Shown here: in pieces, positions 17,672 to 25,696 of the stretch
How positions within the stretch are numbered: the stretch's first letter is position 1
Layout: the number at the start of each line of letters is the position of its first letter
DNA from: Actinokineospora globicatena
GTDB taxonomy: Bacteria > Actinomycetota > Actinomycetes > Mycobacteriales > Pseudonocardiaceae
Length of the DNA stretch: 64,000 bases
NCBI RefSeq assembly: GCF_024171945.1
Contig: NZ_JAMTCR010000002.1
Coordinates: forward strand, 806,001 to 870,000
Reading direction: 5' to 3'
Notes under the pieces: generated by a model
Databases searched by the model: none
Seen by the model: only the letters and a program-made list of their open reading frames with translations
What the model was told of the DNA's origin: nothing
Made by a program: the position numbers and the translations under genes

Positions 17672-18577
17672 TCAGCCGAGGTCGCGCGCTCCGAAGGTGT
17701 CGCACTCGGTGGGGTTGCCGCCGTTGATGCCGGTCAGGAACCACTGCTCGCGCTGCGCGGAGGACCCGTGCGAGAACTGGCTCTCGTCGACCTTGCCGCC
17801 GCCGAGGTTCTTCTGGATGAAGTCGTCACCGATGCGGGCCGCGACGTCGAGCGCGCGGTTCACGTCGTCCTGGGAGATGGACCGGATCAACGGCCTGCCG
17901 CTGGCGCTCGGCGTGGTGGTCGCGTGGTTGGCCCACACCCCGGCGTAGCAGTCGGCCTGCAGCTCGAGCCGGACGCCGTCGGAGGTCGGGCCGGTGCCCT
18001 CGCGGACCTTGCCGGAGGTGCCGAGCAGGTTCTGCACGTGGTGGCCGTACTCGTGGGCGAGCACGTAGGCCTCGGCGAAGGTGCCGCCCTGCGCGCCGAA
18101 GCGGGTCTGCAGGTCGCGGAAGAAGGTCAGGTCGATGTAGACCTTGCCGTCGGCCGGGCAGTAGAACGGGCCGACGTCGGAGGTGGCGTTGCCGCACGCG
18201 GTGTTGACCCCGCCGCTGAAGAACGTGGTGGTGGCCTGCTCGTAGGTGCGGCCGGAGCGGGCGAACTGGTCGGTCCAGTAGCCCTGGATCGAGTTGATCA
18301 GCGCGACCCTGGCGCAGTCCGGCTTGGTGTTGGCGTCCTTGCCGGTGCGGCACTCCTTGGCCAGGTCACCGCTGCTGACGGTGTCCCCGCCGCTGACCGC
18401 GTCGGTGCTCAGCGGCGCGCCAGCCGGGACCCCGCCCAGCTGGGAGAGCACGAAGTACAGGATGAAGCCGACGATCCCGAGGCCACCGCCGCCGAGCGCC
18501 ACCCGGCCGCCGATCCCCCTGGCGTCGGAGACCTGGGAGGTGTCCAGTCCAGCGCCGTCGTCGAACTCCACGACCAC
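17672..18577 (-). CDS. Membrane-anchored neutral zinc metallopeptidase (YpfJ family)
   Basis: Encodes 301 residues. A short acidic N-terminus is followed by one membrane helix (about 31-47) and a large extracellular peptidase domain. The zinc motif HEYGHH lies near residue 174, with the downstream ADCYAGVWAN segment giving the third ligand region. FFSGGVNTACGNATSDVGPFYCPADGKVYID is the typical preceding substrate-cleft sequence. The natural substrate of the family is not known. The start is the GTG at 18577 (VVEFDDG), with ACGGGA as a weak ribosome-binding site. It stands alone. Confidence 0.88.
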   Translation of the reverse strand: MVVEFDDGAGLDTSQVSDARGIGGRVALGGGGLGIVGFILYFVLSQLGGVPAGAPLSTDAVSGGDTVSSGDLAKECRTGKDANTKPDCARVALINSIQGYWTDQFARSGRTYEQATTTFFSGGVNTACGNATSDVGPFYCPADGKVYIDLTFFRDLQTRFGAQGGTFAEAYVLAHEYGHHVQNLLGTSGKVREGTGPTSDGVRLELQADCYAGVWANHATTTPSASGRPLIRSISQDDVNRALDVAARIGDDFIQKNLGGGKVDESQFSHGSSAQREQWFLTGINGGNPTECDTFGARDLG

Positions 18578-18632
18578 TCCCGTTTTTCGTGCCGCCGTGC
18601 TCCTTGGTCAACAGGATAGTGCGCGCGGGCGG

Positions 18633-18704
18633 CCGGGGCCGTGCCGAACCGGCCCCGGACAGACGCCTGGGTGCGACCGCCTGACGTCGGCGATCGCACC
18701 CAGG
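18633..18704. other. Two tandem hairpins upstream of the zinc peptidase gene
   Basis: An 8-bp perfect stem CCGGGGCC/GGCCCCGG (18633-18640 with 18651-18658) is followed by an 11-bp perfect stem CCTGGGTGCGA/TCGCACCCAGG (18666-18676 with 18694-18704). The second has a further inner CGCC/GGCG pairing. No gene ends immediately beside them on either strand. Confidence 0.5.
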
Positions 18705-19111
18705 GTTGTCACGTCGCAATGGCCCACCGCTCCGGCGGTTGGCGTGGAGCCCAGCCGGGCGGATCAGGAGACGCGCCCGATGCGGGGTTCAACATCGTCG
18801 AGGTGCCTGACCGACACGTGTCGCGTGCCGCGCACTCGAGGAGATCCGTCGAACTCGCCGCACTCGTCCACAGCCGAGCCGATGCTGTCGGCTCAGCCGC
18901 GGGGTTGCGGCAGGCGGCAGACCATTACGGGATTTGTCTGCTTCGCCACGGCACCACCTACCCCTTCCCGGCGGGCGCGGTGACCGAGTGGTTCGGTGTG
19001 GTCTCGCCCGAGCCGGCCGTCTTCAACCATGGTGCGCCTGCTGTCCCAGATGGACAACCCCACCGCCCGCCCCGGACCGGGTGAACTTCGGTAACGCGTC
19101 CGGAGAGGACA
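18705..19111. other. Intergenic stretch without a supportable gene
   Basis: About 400 bases. Open frames on the plus strand lack a ribosome-binding site and any recognisable domain. I see nothing else in it. Confidence 0.4.
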
Positions 19112-19146
19112 GTGCGGCGGCTGCCCACAGAGGACAGCCGCCGCAC
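19112..19146 (-). terminator. Terminator of the 5'-nucleotidase gene
   Basis: A perfect 12-bp stem GTGCGGCGGCTG (19112-19123) pairs with CAGCCGCCGCAC (19135-19146) around an 11-nt loop, 31 bp after the 5'-nucleotidase stop. Confidence 0.75.
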
Positions 19147-19177
19147 GGATCCCTTGCTGTTGCTGGTGGTGCCGGTG

Positions 19178-20878
19178 TTACGGGATGACAGTGACCCGGG
19201 TCGGCGCGGGCGGCGCCAGGTTCGGGTTGGCGGTCAGGTACGCGGCGAACGCGTCGAGGTCGACCGGACCACCGGTGAGGTTGGTGCCCTTGGCCAGCTC
19301 GGTGAACCCGTCCCCACCGGCGGCGAGGAAGTTGTTCACCGACACCCGGTACGCGCCTGCCGGGTCGACCGGCTGGCCGCCGACGGTGATGCCCGAGACC
19401 CGGTTGCCCTGGGTGCCCGACTGCGACCAGGTGTAGTTCAGCGTCGACGACACCTGCAGGAAGCGGGTGATGGTCGTGCCGTTGGGCTGGGGCTGCCACT
19501 GCTGCTCGAGCACGGTCTTGAGCTGCGCGCCGGTCAGCGTGATGGTCTGCATGATGTTGCCGAACGGCTGGACCGCGAACGCCTCGCCGTAGGTGACCAC
19601 ACCGTGGCCCTCACCGGCCGGGGAGCCGGTGTAGGTGAGGTCGGTGCGGATGCCGCCCGGGTTCGTCATGGCGATCTGCGCCTGGTTGCTCTGCGTGGCC
19701 GCGAGCTGCCCGTCGGCGATGACGTCACCGAGCGGGCTCTCGCCGGACGGGGCCGCGGCGCGGACCAGGTCGGCGGTGATGGTGCCGACCTGGCGGTTGG
19801 CGATCGGACCTGCCTTGGCCACGGCCTCGTCGACCAGGGCCTGCACCCCGGCGTCGGGGGTGATGGTGCGGGTGACGACCTCGTTGTGCGCGACGGTCGC
19901 GGTGCGCACCACGTCGCGGGACTTGCGGTCGATCTTGAGGTCGATGACCGAGAGCAGGCGGCCGAAGGAGGCGCCCTGGATCAGCGGCCGCGGCTTGCCT
20001 GCCGGGTCGGTGACCACGCAGTTGTACTGCTGGTGGCTGTGGCCGGTGAAGAACGCGTCGATCGACGGCGACGCGGCCGTCGCGATCTGGCGGGCCGGAC
20101 CGGGCAGGGTGCGGCAGTCGTCCGGGCCGCCGCCCTCGGTGCTGTCGCCCTGGTGCACCAGCGCGACCTGGGTGCGGATGCCCGCGAGGTCGAGCAGCCG
20201 GGACGTGCGGTTGAGCGCCTGCACCTCGTCGCCGAACTTGAAGCCCTTGACGACCTCGGGGGTGACCACCGAGGGCAGGTCCTTGAGCGTGACGCCGATG
20301 ATCCCGACCGGGATGCCGTCGACGAACCTGACGGTCACCGGCAGCACCGCGGGCAGGCCGTTGTCGAAGGTGATGTTCGCGCCGAGGAACGGGAACCGGG
20401 CACCGCGGTAGGGCTGGTGGAACTGGCAGCCGTCGGTCGGGTGGCAGCCGCCGAACTGGACCCGCAGCAGCTCCGCGTAGCCCTCGTCCCACTCGTGGTT
20501 GCCGATCACACTGGCGTCGGTGCCGATCTTGTTCATGAACTCGACGGTCGGCTCGTCGTGGAACAGCGCCGAGGTCAGCGGGGACGCGCCGATGTTGTCG
20601 CCCGCGGCGAGCACCAGCGAGTTCGGGGCCTGCCCGCGCAGCCGGGCCACGTGCGCGGCCAGGTACGCGGCGCCACCGGCGTCCACCGTGGTCCCGTTCG
20701 GCAACGTCACCCGACCGGACGAACCGGCAGGGGGCTGCAGGTTGCCGTGGAAGTCGTTGAAGGCGATCAAGCGCAGGTCGGTGGTGGCAGCCGGGGCTGC
20801 GGACGCGGTCCCCGCAAACCCGGAGAGCGCCAACCCCACCGCGGCCGCGACGGCCGCGATCCGCTTCGTGACGATCAT
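19178..20878 (-). CDS. Secreted 5'-nucleotidase / 2',3'-cyclic phosphodiesterase (UshA-like)
   Basis: Encodes 566 residues. The enzyme dephosphorylates extracellular nucleotides to scavenge nucleosides and phosphate. A Sec signal peptide (about 1-28, ending ASAAP) is followed by a calcineurin-type metallophosphatase domain with the expected metal motifs: FNDFHGNL, GDNIGASPL, GNHEWDEG and TGHSHQQYNC. The 5'-nucleotidase C-terminal domain (about 300-540; NPGGIRTDLTY, YGEAFAVQPFGN) binds the base. GGAGGA lies 4 nt before the ATG at 20878, which excludes the longer frame. Confidence 0.92.
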   Translation of the reverse strand: MIVTKRIAAVAAAVGLALSGFAGTASAAPAATTDLRLIAFNDFHGNLQPPAGSSGRVTLPNGTTVDAGGAAYLAAHVARLRGQAPNSLVLAAGDNIGASPLTSALFHDEPTVEFMNKIGTDASVIGNHEWDEGYAELLRVQFGGCHPTDGCQFHQPYRGARFPFLGANITFDNGLPAVLPVTVRFVDGIPVGIIGVTLKDLPSVVTPEVVKGFKFGDEVQALNRTSRLLDLAGIRTQVALVHQGDSTEGGGPDDCRTLPGPARQIATAASPSIDAFFTGHSHQQYNCVVTDPAGKPRPLIQGASFGRLLSVIDLKIDRKSRDVVRTATVAHNEVVTRTITPDAGVQALVDEAVAKAGPIANRQVGTITADLVRAAAPSGESPLGDVIADGQLAATQSNQAQIAMTNPGGIRTDLTYTGSPAGEGHGVVTYGEAFAVQPFGNIMQTITLTGAQLKTVLEQQWQPQPNGTTITRFLQVSSTLNYTWSQSGTQGNRVSGITVGGQPVDPAGAYRVSVNNFLAAGGDGFTELAKGTNLTGGPVDLDAFAAYLTANPNLAPPAPTRVTVIP

Positions 20879-20987
20879 CAGTCCTCCGTCCAGGCACCGG
20901 GCACGCGCCCGGCGCGAAGGAGGTGGAGTCTGCCGTCCCCGGATGGCTAGGACCAGGGCCATCAGGTGAACGCCGTAACCTGGACGC

Positions 20988-21458
20988 GTGACATCAGTGC
21001 GAGCCGAACCCCGGTGGCTGGAACCGGACGAGATGCGCGCGTGGCGGGCATACGTCATCGGCAGCGAACTGCTGCGCCAGCAGCTCAACCGCGAGCTGCA
21101 GGAGAACCACGGACTGGCCCTGCCGGACTACGAGGTGCTGGTCCGGTTGTCCGAACGCGAAGGCGGCCAGATGCGGATGAGCCAGCTGGCAGGCCAGCTC
21201 GCCTCGTCCAAGAGCAGGCTCTCCCACCAGATCTCCCGCCTCGAGAAAGCAGGCCTCGTCCGCAGGGTCGGCTGCGCCGAAGACGCCCGCGGCGTCATCG
21301 CCGAACTCACCCCCAAGGGCATGGAAACCCTCCGCACCGCCGCCCCCGTCCACGTCGACGGCGTCCGCACCCACCTCGTCGACCTCATGACCCCCGAGGA
21401 ACAACGCGTCATGGCGGGCCTCTTCGAGCGCGTCATCGAACACCTGGACCTCACCTGA
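20988..21458 (+). CDS. MarR-family transcriptional regulator
   Basis: Encodes 156 residues. The winged-helix core (about 40-110) has MRMSQLAGQLASSKSRLSHQISRLEKAGLVRR, the recognition helix, and a wing with EDARGVIAELTPKG. Such dimers repress drug-efflux or stress genes and release DNA on binding phenolic ligands. The start is the GTG at 20988: TAACCT lies exactly 6 nt upstream, so the transcript is probably leaderless. It is divergent from the 5'-nucleotidase gene (109 bp between) and followed by tRNA-Ser. No obvious target gene is adjacent. Confidence 0.9.
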   Translation: MTSVRAEPRWLEPDEMRAWRAYVIGSELLRQQLNRELQENHGLALPDYEVLVRLSEREGGQMRMSQLAGQLASSKSRLSHQISRLEKAGLVRRVGCAEDARGVIAELTPKGMETLRTAAPVHVDGVRTHLVDLMTPEEQRVMAGLFERVIEHLDLT

Positions 21459-21484
21459 CCCCCACCGACTAGGCTGGCCCCACT

Positions 21485-21569
21485 GGAGGCGTGGCAGAGC
21501 GGCCGAATGCATCCGCCTTGAAAGCGGAAGACGGGCAACCGTCCGGGGGTTCAAATCCCTCCGCCTCCG
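21485..21569 (+). tRNA. tRNA-Ser (anticodon TGA)
   Basis: This is an 85-nt class II tRNA. The acceptor GGAGGCG pairs with CGCCTCC and the discriminator is G. The anticodon stem TCCGC/GCGGA encloses CTTGAAA, giving anticodon TGA. GGTTCAAATCC is the T-arm. CCA is not encoded. Confidence 0.96.
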
Positions 21570-21626
21570 CGGACTTGGGCTACCCATGCCCACGGAAAGC
21601 GTGGGCCTGGGCGTCCGCCATTGACA

Positions 21627-21646
21627 CCGGGGGGGCGACCCCCCGG
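21627..21646 (+). terminator. Short G/C hairpin after tRNA-Ser
   Basis: CCGGGGGG (from 21627) pairs with CCCCCCGG (21639-21646) around a very small loop, 57 bases after the tRNA. It probably terminates the tRNA transcript. Confidence 0.5.
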
Positions 21647-21649
21647 ACC

Positions 21650-21785
21650 CCCACGGTGCGGTAGTTGCGTTGCGCGGTGGGTGGCGGCTCCAGCGGGGTT
21701 CGCTCGACCTTCGGTCATCGCATCAAGGTATGTAACCAATGGGGCTATCGCCCACGGTGCGGTGGTTGCGTTGTGCGGTGGGTGG
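21650..21785. repeat. 35-bp direct repeat pair
   Basis: CCCACGGTGCGG(T)AGTTGCG... at 21650-21684 recurs at 21751-21785 with two mismatches in 35 bases, offset by 101 bp. They flank a short non-coding stretch between tRNA-Ser and the terminator at 21797. Confidence 0.75.
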
Positions 21786-21796
21786 AGAAATGGAAA

Positions 21797-21824
21797 GGGC
21801 GGCCCCGGTGGGGGCCGCCCTTTT
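21797..21824. terminator. Bidirectional intrinsic terminator
   Basis: A perfect 10-bp stem GGGCGGCCCC/GGGGCCGCCC with a 4-nt loop and TTTT on the plus strand. On the minus strand the stem is followed by TTTCCATTT. It separates the tRNA unit from the convergent surface protein gene. Confidence 0.85.
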
Positions 21825-21837
21825 GGTGTTGCGGGGG

Positions 21838-23745
21838 TTAGGCGGTGGGGCGGCGCTTGCGGGTGGTGAGGGTGAGGGTGGCGCCTGCCAGGAGGGTGAG
21901 GAGGGCGAAGAGGGTCAGGGTGGTGACGTTGGCGCCCGTGTCGGCCAGGGTGGAGTCGGTGGTGGTGATGGCTGCCCGTGCCTGCGGGGCGGGGGTGGTG
22001 GGGGTGACGGGGTTGACCACCGGCACGACGGGGTTGGTGTCGGGCGTCGGGGGGACGGGGTTGCCGGGGGTGGGGATGAGGCGGACGCTGATGGCGCCGC
22101 AGCGTTCGCAGGAGCCCGCGAAGACGGTGCCGAAGTCGCGCCAGAAGGTGTCGGCGAAGGTCCAGTCGCTGTAGATCTCGATGCGGTACGGGCCCGCGGG
22201 GATGTCGCTGAAGGTGATCTCGCCCCTGGCGCCGGTGCTGCCCTTGCGCACGATCTCACCGGTGATGGCGTCGCGGAGACCGATCGCGATGCCCGGCAGG
22301 AGCTCGTCGTCGGAGTTGTGCCAGTCGTCGTCGAGGTCCTGGTGGAACTCGAGGGCCAGGTCGGTGTTCGGCGCGGGCACCCTGGCGACGGCCGAGGCCA
22401 TCGGGAAGCCCTCAGGGCTCTCCAGGACGTTGGGGCCGAAGTCGCAGTCGTAGGCGACGCCGCCCCACTCGACCGTCTCGTCGGAGATGGAGCCGGTGAT
22501 GCTGAAGGTGCGGGTCTGGCCCGCGGCCACGGTCACGCCGTGGCTCCACTCCAGCTCACCCAGGTCGACGTCGCGCAGCTCGGGGCCCTCGCCGCCGCTG
22601 CGGTCGCAGCCCGCGATGACACCGGTGATGTCCTGGCTGCCCTTGTTGGTCAGCGTCACCACGATCTCGGCCCGGTCGCCCACCTGGTAGAGGTCCTTGG
22701 TGAACCGCATGGACGCGGTGAGCTTGTCACTGAGCGGGCGGACGCCGCGCATCAACAGGTTCGCGGCCGAACCTTCGCCGTCGGCCTCGACCTGGGCGTA
22801 CCGGTTCGCGATGACCCAGCCGCCCGGCGCGGAGTCGACAGAGATGCTGTAGACCTGGATCGGGAGGTTCGGGAACTGGAACCGGCCGCTGGCGTCGGTC
22901 GTGGTGGACTTGGTGTCCGGCATGCCCTACGCGTACAGGCTGACCTTGATTCCCGCGAAGCCTTCCCCGGCGCCGGGGAAGCCGTTGCCGTCGCGGTCGG
23001 CGAACACGGTGCCGCCGACGGTGTCGGTACCCGAGTCGGGTGCCTTGACCGGGATCGGCAGCTGGAAGGTGCCGACCTGGTTCTGGCCCTGCCGGACGGC
23101 GAAGACCGCGACCGGCGCGGCGCCGTTCCACCCGCTGACGCTGCCGTCGACGGTCACCACCAGGTTCTGGCCCGCCGCGACGGTGACGCCCGCGCCGTTC
23201 CAGGTGGAGAGCTGACCCCAGTCGTTCGAGTCGACCGAGAAGTACCCCGAGCTGTACCCCTCGGCGCGGACGTCGGTGGCGTCGGCGTCGCCGGAGTTGG
23301 TGATGGTGACGACGACCGGGAACTGCCTGCCGACGAGGAACGGGCCCGCGCCGACGGTGGCCGAGATGGACAGCTGAGCGGTGGCGGCCGCCGCGGGAGC
23401 CGGGGTCGGCTCGGGCGCGGTCTCGGCCGGGGTGACCGGAGTGGACTCGACCGGCGCCGGGGTGTCCACAGGGGACTCGGCGGCGGGCGCGACCGGTTCG
23501 GCGGTCACGGGTTCCGGGTCGACCGGTGCCGGGGCAGCGGGCTCGACGGGGGCCGGGGCGGCGGGTTCCGGGGCGGGCGGCTGGTCCTCAGCCGCGGGTG
23601 CCGGAGTGGTCTCGACCACTGAGGTCCCGGTCCCGGGAGCCTCGGTTTCCGAGGCGTGAGCGGTGCCTGCGAGGGTGGCGGTCAACGCGACCGCCGCTAC
23701 CAGCGCAAGGGAACGACGCGCGGCGAGGCGCGCGGAAACAATCAT
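21838..23745 (-). pseudogene. LAxTG surface protein with SdrD B-like domains, interrupted by an in-frame TAG
   Basis: One continuous reading frame of 636 codons has a single TAG at 22927-22929. The first part (272 residues) has a signal peptide (about 1-29, ending AHASE), a Pro/Ala/Val-rich stalk, a CARDB-like domain and the first half of an SdrD B domain (GGTVFADRDGNGFPGAGEG). The second part resumes with DASGRFQFPNLP, the second half of that same domain. It continues through two more domains to LADTGAN, a membrane helix and RKRRP, the sortase signal. The stop thus splits one domain. It may be a nonsense mutation, a sequencing error or a readthrough site; truncation would lose wall anchoring. 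GGGGG lies nine bases before the ATG at 23745. It is similar in plan to the protein at 14.6-17.5 kb. Confidence 0.8.
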
Positions 23746-23838
23746 CAAAAGCCCCCAGTTAAGTAAATCGTGCGGCGTCAAAATAGCCGACCCGGCGGGG
23801 CTGTCAAGCATCCGGACCGGCAATTGCCGCTTGAATCA

Positions 23839-23872
23839 CAAAGCCCCGCCGTTGTGCAACGGCGGGGCTTTG
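23839..23872 (-). terminator. Strong terminator after the first M28 peptidase gene
   Basis: A perfect 16-bp stem CAAAGCCCCGCCGTTG (23839-23854) pairs with 23857-23872 around a 2-nt gap. The ends are A/T-rich in both directions. Confidence 0.9.
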
Positions 23873-23884
23873 CGCGGTAGTGGA

Positions 23885-25459
23885 TCAGATGGCGAGTTCG
23901 TTCACGTGGATGCAGCCTGCCCCGTGCGCCTCGGCCACCTCGTCCTCGTGGACGAGCTGGGCGCGGGCCTTGGACTTGGCGGCGACGCGGGCCTGGGCGC
24001 GGGCGGCGCGCGGCGGGACGCCGTTGATGTCCTCGGTGCTGATCGCGTAGGACGCGGTCACCCAGGCGATCGCGTCGGAGTTGCGGTCGAGCGCGACGCG
24101 GTCGATGTTGCCGAGGTTGTCGCCCTTGCCGTGGTAGTTCTTGTCGTAGGCGATACCTGCGACGCCGCCCCACTTGTCGGCCTGGGCCTGGGTCTTGAGC
24201 TGCTCGGCGCCGGTGAACAGGCCACCAGCGGGGATGCCGTTGGCGATGAACTCGCCGTAGTCCGAGCGGCCGGTGAAGTCGGTGCCCTCGGTCGGGGTGC
24301 CGGTGGTGTTGAGGAACGAGTGGAACGCGGCCTCGATCTGGGCCGAGCCGTACGGGCCCTCGCCAGCGCCGACACCGTCGGAGTTGTCACCGTCGTAGAC
24401 GAAGTAGCCGGTGTTCGGCGAGGCGATCATGTCGAAGTTGAGGTACAGCGCGATGTCGAGCTGCTGCTCGAAGGTCAGCGACTGCACGTACTTCTTCGAG
24501 CCGACCAGGCCGAGCTCCTCGGCGCTCCACCAGGCGAAGCGGACCGCGTTGTTGACCTTCGGCGAGCCGCCCAGCTGGATGGCGGTCTCCAGCAGACCCG
24601 CGCTGCCGGAACCGTTGTCGTTGATGCCGGGACCCGCGACGACGCTGTCGAGGTGGGCGCCCGCGAACACGACGTTGTTCTTGCGACCGGTCTTGGTCTG
24701 CGCGACCACGTTGTAGGTGGTGCGCTCCTCGCGCAGCGCGCGCAGCTCCAGGGTCACCGAGGCGCCGTTGGAGGAGGCGGCCAGGCGCTCGCCGTCGACC
24801 TTGCTGACGCCGCCGGTGGGCAGCTTCGCCGCGGCCGGGTCGCTCAGCGTGCCCGCGAGCGGACCGTCGACGTTGTTGTAGATGATCGCGCCGACCGCGC
24901 CCGCGGCGAACGCGTTGGCCTGCTTGTCGGCGAACGGGCAGGCGCCGCGCTGGATCAGCGCGATCTTGCCGGTGACCCCGGTGAAGTCGGTGACCTCGCA
25001 GCCGGGGGTCGCGTCGACCGGGACGACGGCCAGCGGCGCGGTGATGCCACCGGTCGGCGTCGACAGGCTGTAGGTCATGATCGAGATCGGCACCGCGGCA
25101 CCGGCGACGGTCAGCTTCTCGGCCAGCGTCTGGGTGAAGGTGAACGGGAACTCGTGCCGGGAGACGTCGAAGCCCGCGGCGACGAGCTGGGACTCGACGT
25201 ACTCAGCGGACTGCCGGTGACCGGGCGTGCCCGCCGCGCGGTTGCCACCGTTCTTGTCGGCGATGCGCTGCAGGGCGATCAGGTGCCGGTTGACCCCCGC
25301 CCCGGTCACCTTCTTCGCGAGGTTCCGCGCGAGCGCGGGGCCGTCGGGGAGTTCGGCGGCAGCTGATGGCGCCGCCGAGGACGGGATGGTGGTGAACGCC
25401 AACGCGCCGGTGGCCGCGAGGATGGCGGCTCCGACCCGTAGCGTCTGACTCTTGCGCAT
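23885..25459 (-). CDS. Secreted M28 zinc aminopeptidase with PA domain (copy 1)
   Basis: Encodes 524 residues. It releases N-terminal residues from extracellular peptides using two zinc ions. A signal peptide (1-30) is followed by the M28 fold with an inserted protease-associated domain (about 120-250; CPFADKQANAFAAGAVGAIIYNN). Zinc ligands typical of Streptomyces griseus aminopeptidase are visible: AHLDS, GINDNGSGS, SAEELG, NFDMI and His443. Around His443 the usual Cys pair is replaced (Asn441, Gly446), unlike the adjacent paralogue. The C-terminal 40 residues are a charged extension. GAGGGG precedes the ATG at 25459. It forms a tandem duplication with the next gene. Confidence 0.9.
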   Translation of the reverse strand: MRKSQTLRVGAAILAATGALAFTTIPSSAAPSAAAELPDGPALARNLAKKVTGAGVNRHLIALQRIADKNGGNRAAGTPGHRQSAEYVESQLVAAGFDVSRHEFPFTFTQTLAEKLTVAGAAVPISIMTYSLSTPTGGITAPLAVVPVDATPGCEVTDFTGVTGKIALIQRGACPFADKQANAFAAGAVGAIIYNNVDGPLAGTLSDPAAAKLPTGGVSKVDGERLAASSNGASVTLELRALREERTTYNVVAQTKTGRKNNVVFAGAHLDSVVAGPGINDNGSGSAGLLETAIQLGGSPKVNNAVRFAWWSAEELGLVGSKKYVQSLTFEQQLDIALYLNFDMIASPNTGYFVYDGDNSDGVGAGEGPYGSAQIEAAFHSFLNTTGTPTEGTDFTGRSDYGEFIANGIPAGGLFTGAEQLKTQAQADKWGGVAGIAYDKNYHGKGDNLGNIDRVALDRNSDAIAWVTASYAISTEDINGVPPRAARAQARVAAKSKARAQLVHEDEVAEAHGAGCIHVNELAI

Positions 25460-25625
25460 GCAGGTCCCCTCGTTCACGGGTGGGTGCTACCGCGAACCGT
25501 GACCGCCCCGACGCGGTCCGTGTTCCGGCGTTGGCCCACCCTCGCCCGGAGAAGCGACCTGGTCAAGAGCTGTCCATTGCCAAGTTGGCCTGCCTTCGGG
25601 TACCGATCGTCCCACTACTGCGGAA

Positions 25626-25655
25626 AGGCCCCGTGGCGTGGTCGCCACGGGGCCT
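25626..25655 (-). terminator. Terminator after the second M28 peptidase gene
   Basis: A perfect 13-bp stem AGGCCCCGTGGCG/CGCCACGGGGCCT with the tetraloop TGGT, 41 bp after the stop codon of the copy-2 gene. Confidence 0.85.
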
Positions 25656-25696
25656 CCCGTTACTCCTAATGCCGTAGTGCTGGCAGATAACGATTT

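Noticed and set aside
18641-19084. Possible 147-residue plus-strand protein
   Set aside because: It begins inside hairpin sequence, lacks a ribosome-binding site and shows no family resemblance.
21485-21785. Attachment site of an integrated element at tRNA-Ser
   Set aside because: The downstream direct repeats do not match the tRNA 3' end, and no integrase is present.
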